A stretch of 64,000 nt of DNA from Azoarcus sp. KH32C (GCF_000349945.1 NC_020516.1:3720001-3784000); one strand, 5' to 3'. Shown: positions 42,100 to 50,525, counted from the first letter of the stretch. The notes: generated from the sequence alone by a model not told the origin. Made by a program: numbers and translations.

Positions 42100-42510
42100 T
42101 CAGTTACTCCTCTCGGTGAGTTGGGCTGAGTAGGTGCGACCGTCTTGGGTTGTGAGTGAGCAGGTGCAGTCATATGTGGGTTGATGAAACAGTAAGTCGG
42201 TGCGGTTTACATCAAAGTTGTATTCGAGTGTAGCGGCGATAACTGTTTCAACGGGATAGCCCTCTTTTTCGAGCAAGACCTCAAGCGCCGGTTTCAGTTT
42301 TGAAATGATCTCTGGCAAATACCCAATTTCGATTTCACGCGGCGATGCTTTCCCGGCCAATACGTTGATACCGACCTTTGGAATGTTGAGTGATTTTGAA
42401 GCCTTCGCCAGATGGCAAATGGCGTAATCGTCATGCCAATAGTTCAGAGTGCTCGCGAACTGATGCGCGAGGCTGTGTGCGACTGACTTCAAGCGCTTGA
42501 GCGAGGCCAC
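42100..42510 (-). CDS. Integron cassette 2: hypothetical protein
   Basis: A 136-residue protein starting with GTG; the AGAAGG of the attC core region serves as ribosome binding site. It has no signal peptide or membrane helix and a mixed alpha/beta look, with HQFASTLNYWHDDYAICHLA near residue 16. No family recognised. The gene is flanked by attC1 and attC2 cores and has GC near 50%, so it is a genuine cassette. Function unknown. Confidence 0.6.
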   Translation of the reverse strand: MASLKRLKSVAHSLAHQFASTLNYWHDDYAICHLAKASKSLNIPKVGINVLAGKASPREIEIGYLPEIISKLKPALEVLLEKEGYPVETVIAATLEYNFDVNRTDLLFHQPTYDCTCSLTTQDGRTYSAQLTERSN

Positions 42511-42520
42511 GGGTCTTGCC

Positions 42521-42625
42521 TTCTAACGTGGAGCTAACCTGCGCCGGAGCAGCGTAGCTGCGGAGGGAACCCAACGGCCGTGCGCAGCGCGGCTGTTGGG
42601 CGTCAGGTTGAGCGCAGGGTTGGGC
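42521..42625. repeat. attC1 (intact)
   Basis: A complete 105-bp attC. Cores are TTCTAAC (42521-42527, complement GTTAGAA) and GTTGGGC (42619-42625). The inner arms GAGCTAACCTGCGCC and GGCGTCAGGTTGAGC pair with two unpaired bases on one arm, the feature that fixes strand choice by IntI. It is the only array site next to intI without an insertion. Confidence 0.8.
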
Positions 42626-42626
42626 G

Positions 42627-43022
42627 TCATTTTTCGATAGCTCCATGCATGACTTTAGTGAAGCCGCCGGAGTGCGCATAAATTACCTGTGGTCCTGCAA
42701 ATTGGGCGATGCCGCCAACGACAATTTCGATGAGTTCACTTTCGCCGCCACGAAAATGAAACTCACATGGGTTGGTGCCGTCACACCCGGGGTCGCCAAT
42801 AATGAGCGTAGTGTTCATGCCTGATGTTGAACTGACTACGGCATCGAAGAACTCCGGGCCGGTGCCCCACTCGGCGGAAATGCCTTGTAGGCCCGAGACT
42901 ATGTCCTTCAACTCTTGGAGAGTGATTGGTTTTCCATCATTCGCAGGCGTTTCGATTCCCTCGCTTTGTAGCCAGGCACGAACCTCGTGTGTGATTGGAA
43001 GAACTGCGTAAGAGTCGCTCAT
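42627..43022 (-). CDS. Integron cassette 1: hypothetical protein
   Basis: A 131-residue acidic protein, the first cassette after attI. It has PITHEVRAWLQSEGIETP at the N-terminus and a central FHFRGGESELIEIVVGG, mixed alpha/beta, with no signal peptide or known domain. The ATG is 11 bases from the attI core and the stop adjoins the GTTGGGC core of attC1. As first cassette it would be the best expressed from a cassette promoter. Function unknown. Confidence 0.62.
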   Translation of the reverse strand: MSDSYAVLPITHEVRAWLQSEGIETPANDGKPITLQELKDIVSGLQGISAEWGTGPEFFDAVVSSTSGMNTTLIIGDPGCDGTNPCEFHFRGGESELIEIVVGGIAQFAGPQVIYAHSGGFTKVMHGAIEK

Positions 43023-43032
43023 GCGCTATGAC

Positions 43033-43079
43033 GCCCAACGTGTTGTCGACAGCAGCAGTGCCGGATATGCTATTAGCAT
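43033..43079. other. attI region of the integron
   Basis: GCCCAAC (43033-43039) is the complement of a GTTGGGC core and marks the junction of attI and the first cassette. Within the following 60 bp towards intI lies ATGCTATTAGCAT (43067-43079), a perfect palindrome around one base that could be an integrase-binding site. A cassette promoter is expected here but I cannot name it with confidence. Confidence 0.6.
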
Positions 43080-43117
43080 GCTGCATATATTGGATGAGAC
43101 GTCACACATTAATGACA

Positions 43118-43161
43118 TTGTAATCATACCCTTATCGGCTATACTGTATTTATGAACAGTA
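43118..43161 (+). promoter_or_regulatory. intI promoter with LexA box
   Basis: TTGTAA (43118-43123) and TATACT (43140-43145), 16 bp apart, form a likely promoter. CTGT-N8-ACAG (43144-43159), extended to TACTGT...ACAGTA over 43142-43161, fits the LexA consensus of E. coli type and covers both the -10 region and the intI start codon. SOS control of integrases is well known. Confidence 0.75.
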
Positions 43162-44168
43162 TATATACAGCCCCCAAACACGCCGCGATCCCCTCGTTCG
43201 ACCAGCCAAGGCCTGTGAAGCTGCTCGACCAGGTGCGGGAGCGCATCCGGTACAAGCATTACAGCATACGAACCGAGCAGGCGTATGTCTATTGGATCAG
43301 GCTATTTGTTCGGCACAATGGGCTGCGTCACCCGCGCGACATGGGCGTGCCGGAGGTCGAAGGCTTTCTGAGATGGCTTGCCAGCGAGCGCGCGGTGGCG
43401 CCCTCGACGCACGCTCAGGCGCTATCTGCGGTGCTGTTCCTGTACCGGGAGGTTCTCGGGATCGATTTGCCGTGGATGAACGAGATTGGCCGGCCGAAGC
43501 AGCGTGAACGCGTTCCGGTCGTGCTGTCCCGCGCCGAAGTGTCGCGCCTGCTCGCCGCCCTGGACGGGGCTGAGCATGACCTGGCGCAACTCCTTTACGG
43601 AACGGGCATGCGTCTCATGGAAGCGTTGCGGTTGCGCGTGAAGGATGTCGACTTCGATCGGAACGAGATTACCGTGCGCGAAGGCAAGGGCGGGAAAGAC
43701 AGGCGTGTGATGCTGCCGGTGGTGCTGGCGCCCACCTTGGCGCGGAGGCTGGAACTTGCGCGCGGGGTGTGGAAGCAGGATCGCCTGGCACAGGTCCCGG
43801 GCGTGTCGATGCCGGATGCGCTGGCGCGGAAATATCCGCGGGCGGCCGAATCCTGGCCGTGGTTCTGGGTGTGGCCATCGGACAGGCTCTCCACGGACCC
43901 GGTGTCCGGAATCGTGCGCCGCCATCATTTATATGAACAGCGTCTGCAACGCGCGGTGCGGCGGGCGGTTCAAGTGTCGCAGATCAACAAGCCTGTGACC
44001 GTACACACGCTACGCCATTCATTCGCGACGCATTTGCTCGAACGCGGCTACGACATCCGTACGGTTCAAGAACTACTGGGACATTCGGACGTTTCCACGA
44101 CCATGATCTACACGCACGTCCTCAACCGAGGCGGGCATGGCGTCGTCAGCCCGCTCGACAGCCTGTAG
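43152..44168 (+). CDS. intI: Integron integrase
   Basis: A 338-residue tyrosine recombinase that recombines attI and attC sites. The N-terminal arm-binding part has KLLDQVRERIRYKHYSIRTE and YVYWIRLFVRHNG. Catalytic residues appear as R154 (GTGMRLMEALRL), K182, H285 and R288 (HTLRHSFATH), H311 (LLGHSDVS) and Y320 (MIYTHVL). The insert PDALARKYPRAAESWPWFWV around residues 221-240 is the extra patch found only in IntI. The ATG overlaps the LexA box; with its -10 only seven bases upstream the transcript could be nearly leaderless, and a GTG at 43216 with AAGG before it is an alternative start. Confidence 0.93.
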   Translation: MNSIYTAPKHAAIPSFDQPRPVKLLDQVRERIRYKHYSIRTEQAYVYWIRLFVRHNGLRHPRDMGVPEVEGFLRWLASERAVAPSTHAQALSAVLFLYREVLGIDLPWMNEIGRPKQRERVPVVLSRAEVSRLLAALDGAEHDLAQLLYGTGMRLMEALRLRVKDVDFDRNEITVREGKGGKDRRVMLPVVLAPTLARRLELARGVWKQDRLAQVPGVSMPDALARKYPRAAESWPWFWVWPSDRLSTDPVSGIVRRHHLYEQRLQRAVRRAVQVSQINKPVTVHTLRHSFATHLLERGYDIRTVQELLGHSDVSTTMIYTHVLNRGGHGVVSPLDSL

Positions 44169-44210
44169 ACGCCACTGCGCGGACGCCGGAGCGCCCGCGC
44201 TTAGGTGCAA

Positions 44211-45908
44211 TCAGGCTGCGTGCGGCGTCTCGGTCGCGAGTGCGGCACCGCCGGCGCGGTTCAGCGCGCTGACCATCGCCTTGATCGACGCGGTGACGAT
44301 GTTCTCGTCGATGCCGACGCCGTAGCAGTCGCCGCCGGCACCCGGCTTGGCCACTTCGATCAGCGCGTAGGCGCGGGCGTCGCCACATTGGGCGCTGCTG
44401 CCGAAGGAACGCTCTTCGTAGCTCCTGACCTGCAACTCGATGCCGAGGCTATGCAGTGCGCGGACTGCGGCATCGATCGGGCCGTTGCCTTCGGCGACGA
44501 GCGTCTGCGCCTGGCCGTTCACTTCGAGGGTGAGGCGGATGCCTTGCGCTTCGCCGTGCTCGAAGAGGTGATGCTCGACGTAGCGCACCGACTTGTCGTT
44601 GGCGAGGTAGGTGTCGGAGAAGAGGCGCCAGATGTCGGCGGCCACGACTTCGCCCTTGTGGGTGTCGGCGTGCTTCTGCACGACGGTCGCGAATTCAACC
44701 TGCAAGCGCCGCGGCAGGACGATGCCGTATTCGGTCTCGAGCAGGTAAGCGATCCCGCCCTTCCCGGACTGGCTGTTGACCCGGATCACCGAGTCGTAGC
44801 TGCGGCCGACGTCCGCCGGGTCGATTGGGAGGTAAGGCACGTTCCACGGCTGATCCGCCTTGTGAGCGGCAAAGCCCTTCTTGATGGCGTCCTGGTGGGA
44901 GCCGGAGAAGGCCGTGAAGACGAGGTCCCCGACGTATGGGTGGCGCGGGGAGATCGGGAGCTGGGTACAGTGCTCCACGGTTCTGGCGACGGCGTTGATG
45001 TCCGAGAAGTCGAGTCCCGGATTCACGCCTTGCGTGTAGAGGTTGAGCGCGAGCGTCACGATGTCGACGTTGCCGGTGCGCTCGCCGTTGCCGAAGAGGC
45101 AGCCTTCGACGCGGTCTGCACCGGCCATGAGCGCAAGCTCGGCGGCGGCCACCGCCGTGCCGCGGTCGTTGTGCGGATGGACGCTGATGAGGACGCTGTC
45201 GCGGCGGGCGACGTTGCGGTGCATCCATTCGATCTGGTCGGCATGGATGTTGGGCGTCGCGACTTCGACCGTCGCGGGGAGGTTGAGGATGACCTTGTTG
45301 TCGGGGGTCGCGCCCCAGGCTTCGGTGACTGCGTTGCAGACTTCGAGCGCGAAGTCGAGCTCGGTCGCGGTGAAGGTCTCGGGACTGTACTGGAGCGTGA
45401 TCTTCGTTTCGGGCTGCTCGGCGGCGAGCTGCTTGATGAGCTTCACGGTCTTGACGGCCAATTCGACGATCTGCGGCTTGGTCATGCCGAAGACCATGTC
45501 GCGGAAGGGCTCGGAGGTGGCGTTATAGACGTGCACGATCGCGCGCTTGGCGCCGCGGATCGATTCCATCGTGCGGCGGATGAGCTCTTCGCGCGCCTGG
45601 GTCAAGACTTCGATCGTGACGTCTTCGGGGATGTGATTGCCCTCGATGAGTTCGCGCACGAAGCCGAATTCGATCTGCGACGCGGATGGGAAGGCGACTT
45701 CGATCTCCTTGAAGCCGATGTCGCAGAGCGTGTGGAAGAGCTGCATCTTCTTCGCGGCATCCATCGGCTCGAAGATCGACTGGTTGCCGTCGCGCAGGTC
45801 CGTGCTCATCCAGATCGGATGCTTGTCGATGACGCGGCTCGGCCACTGGCGGTCCGGGAGATTCACCGGCGGGAACGGGCGGTACTTGCGGGACGGGTCG
45901 GTCAACAT
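44211..45908 (-). CDS. leuA: 2-isopropylmalate synthase
   Basis: A 565-residue enzyme of the long LeuA type that condenses acetyl-CoA and 2-oxoisovalerate, the first step of leucine synthesis. The DRE-TIM barrel shows STDLRDGNQSIFEPM at residue 35 (catalytic Arg-Asp), ISVHPHNDRGTAVAAAEL (metal histidines) and LFGNGERTGNVDIVTL. The C-terminal LeuA dimer/allosteric domain, GRAYALIEV-like ARAYALIEVAKPG, binds leucine for feedback control. It lies alone, convergent with intI, and its divergent neighbour is an Lrp/AsnC regulator. A gene of this kind is chromosomal housekeeping, so the integron sits beside a core gene. Confidence 0.95.
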   Translation of the reverse strand: MLTDPSRKYRPFPPVNLPDRQWPSRVIDKHPIWMSTDLRDGNQSIFEPMDAAKKMQLFHTLCDIGFKEIEVAFPSASQIEFGFVRELIEGNHIPEDVTIEVLTQAREELIRRTMESIRGAKRAIVHVYNATSEPFRDMVFGMTKPQIVELAVKTVKLIKQLAAEQPETKITLQYSPETFTATELDFALEVCNAVTEAWGATPDNKVILNLPATVEVATPNIHADQIEWMHRNVARRDSVLISVHPHNDRGTAVAAAELALMAGADRVEGCLFGNGERTGNVDIVTLALNLYTQGVNPGLDFSDINAVARTVEHCTQLPISPRHPYVGDLVFTAFSGSHQDAIKKGFAAHKADQPWNVPYLPIDPADVGRSYDSVIRVNSQSGKGGIAYLLETEYGIVLPRRLQVEFATVVQKHADTHKGEVVAADIWRLFSDTYLANDKSVRYVEHHLFEHGEAQGIRLTLEVNGQAQTLVAEGNGPIDAAVRALHSLGIELQVRSYEERSFGSSAQCGDARAYALIEVAKPGAGGDCYGVGIDENIVTASIKAMVSALNRAGGAALATETPHAA

Positions 45909-46077
45909 GGCTCTTTCCGTTGCGTTCGTTGTTGTGCGATGGGATGCATCTTACGCAAAACGCGTCGGCAGAGGCTTGCGTTGTTGAGGCAAAATCGGGT
46001 TGTTTTTGGCAGATTATTGCGTTGCATCCGCCACTCACGCGATAATACATCCTGTCAAACAAAATAACGGCAATCCC

Positions 46078-46548
46078 ATGGAAGTCGATCGTTACGACCG
46101 CGAGATCCTGCGCGTCCTCCAGCAGGACGGACGCATCAGTAACCAGGACCTCGCCGACCGCATCGGCCTGTCGCCCTCCCCCTGCCTGCGTCGCGTGCGG
46201 GCGCTGGAGGAAGCGGGCTTCATCTCGGGCTACCGCGCGCAGGTCGACGCGAAGGCGCTCGGCCTGTCGCTGATGGCGCTGATCCAGATTTCGATGGACC
46301 AGCACACGCCGGAGCGCTTCAAGGACTTCGAGGCGGCGGTGCGGGACATCCCGGATGTCGTTGAATGTCTGCTGATCACGGGGCAATCCGCGGACTACCT
46401 GCTGAAAGTGGTCGTCAAGGACATGGACGCTTACCAGGAATTGCTGCTGAACCGCATCACCCGCATCTCGGGCGTGACGGGCGTGCATTCGAGCTTCGTG
46501 CTGCGGCGGGTCGTGGATAAGGGGGTGCTGCCGGTCGGAGATGCATAG
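46078..46548 (+). CDS. Lrp/AsnC family transcriptional regulator
   Basis: A 156-residue regulator. The N-terminal helix-turn-helix (YDREILRVLQQDGRISNQDL and LSPSPCLRRVRALEEAGFI) is followed by the RAM ligand-binding domain with DYLLKVVVKDMDAYQELLL. Divergent from leuA with a 169-bp gap, it may respond to leucine or another branched-chain amino acid and influence leuA. The start ATG at 46078 gives the normal family length; the frame remains open further upstream but has no better start. Confidence 0.88.
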   Translation: MEVDRYDREILRVLQQDGRISNQDLADRIGLSPSPCLRRVRALEEAGFISGYRAQVDAKALGLSLMALIQISMDQHTPERFKDFEAAVRDIPDVVECLLITGQSADYLLKVVVKDMDAYQELLLNRITRISGVTGVHSSFVLRRVVDKGVLPVGDA

Positions 46549-46606
46549 GGGCGAACCGATCGGCAACGCCGGGGACTAATTGGCGGGACCCTTACCGGAG
46601 CCATCC

Positions 46607-47242
46607 ATGCTGCAGATCGCGATCGTCGACGACCACGAGATTGTCCGCACCGGCTTCCGCGAGATCCTCTCGGAGGAGCTCGACATGCAGATCGCGTTCG
46701 AGGCGGCTTCGGGCGAGGATGCGCTGGAACGGCTGCGCGAGACGCCCTGCGACGTGGTGCTACTCGACATCGCCCTGCCCGGCCAGAGTGGCGTGGACGT
46801 GCTGCGGACGATCCGCCAGCACTACGACGCATTGGGGGTGCTGGTGCTGTCGGGCTTTCCCGAGGAGCGCTATGCGATTGCGATGCTGCGCAACGGGGCC
46901 GACGGGTATCTGTGCAAGGATTGCGACCACGAGGAGTTGGTGCGTGCGATCCGCACGGTCGCGTCCGGGCGACGCTATGTCTCGGCGCGGACGGCGGAGC
47001 TCCTCGCGGCCGAGGTGACGGGCGATGGCGCGGGGCTGCCGCACGAGCAGTTGTCAGAGCGGGAGCTGCAGGTCTTCCTGCGGCTCGCGAAGGGGGAATC
47101 CGTGTCCGATATCGCGGAATCGCTCGCGCTCAGCGTGAAGACCGTCAGCACCTACCGCTCGCGCGTCCTGGAAAAGCTCGACGTCGCGAGCAATGCGGAA
47201 CTCGCGGCGTACGCGATCCATCACGGGCTCATCGTCGCGTAA
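46607..47242 (+). CDS. NarL/FixJ (LuxR-type) response regulator
   Basis: A 211-residue two-component regulator. The receiver has IAIVDDHEIVRTGF (acidic pocket), the phosphoacceptor aspartate in VVLLDIALPGQSG (about residue 54) and LCKDCDHEELVRAI (switch lysine). The LuxR helix-turn-helix lies at about residues 145-200 with LSERELQVFLRLAKGESV and LSVKTVSTYRSRVLEKL. It overlaps the 3' end of the convergent histidine kinase gene by 22 bases; the two are the obvious cognate pair. Confidence 0.88.
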   Translation: MLQIAIVDDHEIVRTGFREILSEELDMQIAFEAASGEDALERLRETPCDVVLLDIALPGQSGVDVLRTIRQHYDALGVLVLSGFPEERYAIAMLRNGADGYLCKDCDHEELVRAIRTVASGRRYVSARTAELLAAEVTGDGAGLPHEQLSERELQVFLRLAKGESVSDIAESLALSVKTVSTYRSRVLEKLDVASNAELAAYAIHHGLIVA

Positions 47243-48612
47243 CGCACGGTCGCCGGCAGGCTCGCGACGATGCGTGTGCCGTCGCCGGGCATGCTGTCGA
47301 CGTGGAGGTCGCCGCTCAGCATCTGCATGCGGTGGCGCATGCCGGCCATGCCGTGATGCCCCTTGGGGGCAGCCTCGGGTTCGAATCCGGTGCCGTCGTC
47401 CTCGATGATCAGACGCAGACTGTCGTGCAACGGCTGTAGCGCCAGCTTGACGTGGCGCGCGGCGGCATGGCGGCGGATATTGGTGAGCGCTTCCTGGGCG
47501 ATGCGGAACAAGGCGAGCGCGGCGTCGGCGGGCAGGTCGAGGTCGGTGTCCGGCAGATCGAGCGTGACCTTCACGCCGGCGCCCTTGGCGAACTCGTCGC
47601 CGAGCGTGCGCAGCGCCGCGACGAGCCCCAGTTCCTGGAGCAAGGGCGGACGCAGGTCGTCGGTGATGCGGCGCTTGAGCGCGATGCCGCTTTCGATGGT
47701 GCTGATCAACCGGTCGAAGCGCTCGCGGTGCGGCACGAGGGCGGCCGGATCGAGCTTGCGCATGATCCATGCGATGTCCATCCGAGCGGCGGTCAGCAAC
47801 GCGCCGAGTTCGTCGTGCAATTCACGCGCGAGATGCGCCTGTTCGGCTTCACGGGCGTTGGTGAGGTAGGTGGCGAGATCCGATAGCTCCGCCGTCCGCG
47901 CACGGACCAGGCTGTCGAGGCGCCGGTTCTCCTCGTGCAGCAACCCGGCGATCTGTTCGCGCAGGCGCACCTGCCGACGGAAGGTCACGAACAGGATCAG
48001 CAGCAGGACCAGCGCGCCGCCGGACAAGGTCGCGACGACCCAGCGCGTATGCTCGACGTGCTCGATCGACTCCTCCAGCGAACGCTGTCCGTGCGCGAGC
48101 GTGCGGCGCTTGACGTCCGCCAGCGTCTTGCGGATGCCATCCATGTAACGCCGGCCGTCCCCCGCCGCGGGCGCCTCGTCATCGACGCGTCCGCGCGCGA
48201 CCTCGTCGGACATGATGCGCATCTTGAGCGCGATAAGTCCGGCGAGCTGGGCGAGGTCGCCTTCGCTGTGCTGCCAGGTCACCGGGTCCTGGCGCAGGTC
48301 CTCGAGGGTGTACTTCACGGTCGCGAGGCTGTTCAGGTAGGGCTCGAGGTAGGCGCGGTTGCGGGTAAGCAGGTAGCCGCGCACGCCGCTCTCGGCGTCG
48401 ACGAGCTGGATCAGCATGCTGTCGAGCCGCCCGGTCCGTTCGGCCTGGAGCTGGAGTTCCTCCAGTGCATCGAGGCTGGCCCCTGCCTGCCCGAAACTCG
48501 ATACGAGGAGCAGGACCACCAGCCCGCAGCCGAGCGCGAGCAAGGCGTGGCGGCCGTGGCGGGCGATGCGCTCGGCGAGGACGTCGGCACGAGTCGGTTT
48601 GATCAGTTTCAT
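47221..48612 (-). CDS. CHASE3-type sensor histidine kinase (NarX-like HisKA_3)
   Basis: A 463-residue inner-membrane kinase. Membrane helices at about residues 24-44 and 190-210 flank a periplasmic CHASE3 domain (LVDAESGVRGYLLTRNRAYL). A coiled coil then leads to the HisKA_3 dimerisation domain with the phosphoacceptor histidine in HLARELHDELGALLTAARMD, and an HATPase_c domain with RIAQEALTNIRRHAAARHV and IIEDDGTGFEP. The signal is unknown. It is convergent with its likely partner regulator and divergent from the envelope gene run starting at 48820, which could be its target. Confidence 0.88.
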   Translation of the reverse strand: MKLIKPTRADVLAERIARHGRHALLALGCGLVVLLLVSSFGQAGASLDALEELQLQAERTGRLDSMLIQLVDAESGVRGYLLTRNRAYLEPYLNSLATVKYTLEDLRQDPVTWQHSEGDLAQLAGLIALKMRIMSDEVARGRVDDEAPAAGDGRRYMDGIRKTLADVKRRTLAHGQRSLEESIEHVEHTRWVVATLSGGALVLLLILFVTFRRQVRLREQIAGLLHEENRRLDSLVRARTAELSDLATYLTNAREAEQAHLARELHDELGALLTAARMDIAWIMRKLDPAALVPHRERFDRLISTIESGIALKRRITDDLRPPLLQELGLVAALRTLGDEFAKGAGVKVTLDLPDTDLDLPADAALALFRIAQEALTNIRRHAAARHVKLALQPLHDSLRLIIEDDGTGFEPEAAPKGHHGMAGMRHRMQMLSGDLHVDSMPGDGTRIVASLPATVRYATMSP

Positions 48613-48819
48613 GACGAACCTCCGTGGCGGGCACGCTCCTCCCGCGTCTTCCTTGCAGGACTAGTCCTACACGCGATTCCGCCTCGTCCGACAGACGTCG
48701 GCCGTGCCGCTTCATACGATGAGTTTGGCTGACCGTGAATCACAAGGGATGCGAGGCAAAAGCCCGTCCCCGCCGCCGGCCCACCGAACACCATCTCATC
48801 TTCGTAGAGGAGAACCGTG

Positions 48820-49179
48820 ATGAAAACCGCCCTCAGTATCGTTGCATTGGTACTCGCCGGTGCGCTGCCGCTCGGCGCAAACGGGGCCGATGCGACCAAG
48901 TCGGCACCGGCTACGGGTACCGGTTCCACGACCGGGCAAGTCACGCCGTCCCAGACCACGCCTTCCGCCACGACCCCCGCTGAACTGGGCAAGCCGGAAG
49001 TGCCGCCGCTGTTCAAGGAGTTGGACAAGAACAGGGACGGCCAGATCACCCGTGACGAGGCCAAGCGCTCGGCCGAAATCCTGAGCACCTTCGACTCGCT
49101 GGACACCGATCACAACGGAAAGGTTTCGCTGCTGGAATGGAATGCCGGTGAGATGCAGAAGCCGCATTCCAAGCAGTAA
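48820..49179 (+). CDS. EF-hand calcium-binding secreted protein
   Basis: A 119-residue exported protein with a signal peptide (LVLAGALPLGANGA). After a low-complexity Thr/Pro linker come two complete EF-hand loops, DKNRDGQITRDE and DTDHNGKVSLLE, each with the six ligand positions for calcium. I chose the ATG at 48820 behind GAGGAG; a GTG just before it is less likely. Function unknown, perhaps a periplasmic calcium sensor or buffer. It opens a run of five small envelope genes. Confidence 0.82.
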   Translation: MKTALSIVALVLAGALPLGANGADATKSAPATGTGSTTGQVTPSQTTPSATTPAELGKPEVPPLFKELDKNRDGQITRDEAKRSAEILSTFDSLDTDHNGKVSLLEWNAGEMQKPHSKQ

Positions 49180-49203
49180 GCAATCGACAGAAGGAGCCCT
49201 TTC

Positions 49204-49833
49204 ATGATCCGACAACTTCGAGCCGCATTAGTAAGCCTGCCGCTGCTGTTCTCGCCGCTTGCGTCGATGGCAGCCCAGGAGGCGCCGGATGCGCTGGTCA
49301 AGAACGTGACCGACGACGTGCTTTCGATCCTTAAGCAGGACAAGGACTTGCAGGCAGGCGACCATCGCAAGGCGATGTCGCTGATCGAGGACAAGGTCAG
49401 CCCGCACTTCGACTTCCCGCGCATGACGAGCCTGGCGGTCGGCCAAGGATGGCGGCAGGCGAACCCGGGCCAGCGTGAAGCGCTGACCCGCGAGTTCCGT
49501 ACCTTGCTGGTCCGTACTTACGCGAACGCGCTGACGTCCTACCGCAACCAGACCGTCACGGTGAAGCCGTCGCCGGGCGCACCGAAGGACGGCGATACCT
49601 CGGTCCATACCGAGATCAACCAGCCCGGCACGAAGCCGATCGCGGTCGATTACCGGCTCGCCAAGAGCGGCGATACCTGGAAGGTCTTCGACGTCGCGAT
49701 CGACAACGTCAGCCTGGTCACCAATTACCGCGGCAGCTTCGCCACGGAAATCTCCAAAGGCGGCCCTGACGGCCTGATCAAGAGCCTTCAGGACAAGAAC
49801 CGCGGCGCACCGCCGCAACCCAGCAAGGGCTGA
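49204..49833 (+). CDS. MlaC/Ttg2D-like periplasmic phospholipid-binding protein
   Basis: A 209-residue protein with a signal peptide cut near SMAAQEA, followed by the MlaC fold: DVLSILKQDKDLQAGDHRKA, PHFDFPRMTSLAVGQGWR and FDVAIDNVSLVTNYRGSFA. MlaC carries phospholipids between the outer and inner membrane in the Mla pathway. Here it is alone, without mlaB, D, E or F, and followed by BON and lipoprotein genes, so it may have a side role in envelope maintenance. Confidence 0.85.
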   Translation: MIRQLRAALVSLPLLFSPLASMAAQEAPDALVKNVTDDVLSILKQDKDLQAGDHRKAMSLIEDKVSPHFDFPRMTSLAVGQGWRQANPGQREALTREFRTLLVRTYANALTSYRNQTVTVKPSPGAPKDGDTSVHTEINQPGTKPIAVDYRLAKSGDTWKVFDVAIDNVSLVTNYRGSFATEISKGGPDGLIKSLQDKNRGAPPQPSKG

Positions 49834-49877
49834 AGCACTTGATGCCCGAAGCTGAGCAGCAACAAGGAGGAAACATC

Positions 49878-50201
49878 ATGCAAAGCATTACTCGAAGGTC
49901 TTTCGTGCTTGCCCTGCTCGCCACTGCCATGAGCACTGCCTGCAGCGCGGGCCCGACCAAGGAAAGCACCGGCGAATACCTCGATGACAGCGTGATCACG
50001 ACCAAGGTCAAGAGTGCATTCGTCGCCGACAAGACCGTGAAGGCGATGGACATCAAGGTCGAGACCTTCAAGGGCGTCGTCCAGCTGTCCGGCTTTGCGA
50101 ACTCGCAGACGGAAATCGACCGCGCCGTCGAAGTCGCGCGTGGCGTCAAGGGCGTGCAGTCGGTCAAGAACGATATCCGGCTGAAGAGCAGTCAGGGCTG
50201 A
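49878..50201 (+). CDS. BON domain protein, probably exported
   Basis: A 107-residue protein. A signal sequence with a possible lipobox (MSTAC, imperfect) precedes one BON domain from DDSVITTKVKSAFVADKTV through GVVQLSGFANSQTEIDRAVE. BON domains bind phospholipid membranes and in OsmY-like proteins protect the envelope under osmotic stress. GGAGG precedes the ATG. Same direction and close spacing with its neighbours suggests an operon. Confidence 0.83.
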   Translation: MQSITRRSFVLALLATAMSTACSAGPTKESTGEYLDDSVITTKVKSAFVADKTVKAMDIKVETFKGVVQLSGFANSQTEIDRAVEVARGVKGVQSVKNDIRLKSSQG

Positions 50202-50213
50202 GGAGCATAGACC

Positions 50214-50468
50214 ATGACATTCAAGACCATTCCCAGGGGCGTACTGGTCGCCCTGCTGACCATGCCGCTGCTCGCGGCGTGTGGCAAGGGCAAGGACGCG
50301 GGCATGTCGGCGCCGCCACCGCAAACGAGCACGCCGCCAGCCGCGTCCTCGCCGGCGACGCCGCCTCCGAGCACGACCGCACCGCCAGCCGAAGCGCCTT
50401 CGTCGACGGCACCTTCGACGACCGCCCCGTCGAGCAGTACCGAACAGGGGGGTTCAGCGCCCCGCTGA
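50214..50468 (+). CDS. Pro/Ser/Thr-rich small lipoprotein
   Basis: An 84-residue protein with a signal peptide and a good lipobox, LLAAC, at residue 22. The mature part is almost wholly proline, serine, threonine and alanine, so it is disordered and may act as a tether or spacer in the periplasm. No known family. It begins 13 bases after the BON gene. Confidence 0.6.
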   Translation: MTFKTIPRGVLVALLTMPLLAACGKGKDAGMSAPPPQTSTPPAASSPATPPPSTTAPPAEAPSSTAPSTTAPSSSTEQGGSAPR

Positions 50469-50525
50469 CGACCGGCTGACGGCGCTGCGCCCCCCGATCC
50501 CGGATCGAACCGGAAGGAGGACATC

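Larger units (their letters stand above)
32999..44168. other. Sedentary chromosomal integron (intI, attI and seven-cassette array)
   Basis: intI reads right while all seven cassette genes read left, away from attI, the standard integron layout. Every cassette gene is a single small gene with low GC and its ends coincide with GTTRRRY cores. Elements that target attC sites make up nearly half of the array. The left limit is uncertain because intron remnants and a damaged attC occupy it; vapBC beyond it has its own promoter and no attC. No integrase-mobilising transposon or resistance cassette is present, so this is a resident integron and not a class 1 type. Confidence 0.85.

Noticed and set aside
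43152..44168. Reading the recombinase as a phage or ICE integrase
   Set aside because: It has the IntI-only patch around ESWPWFWV, lies beside an attI-like core and a cassette array with attC sites, and no phage or transfer genes are present.
44205..46067. 620-codon open frame opposite leuA
   Set aside because: Shadow of leuA in GC-rich sequence; repetitive Val/Asp/Gly/Glu composition with no domain.
47380..47400. GGTTCGAATCC, which looks like a tRNA T-arm
   Set aside because: It lies inside the HATPase part of the histidine kinase gene (GTGFEP motif), and no acceptor or anticodon stem can be built around it.
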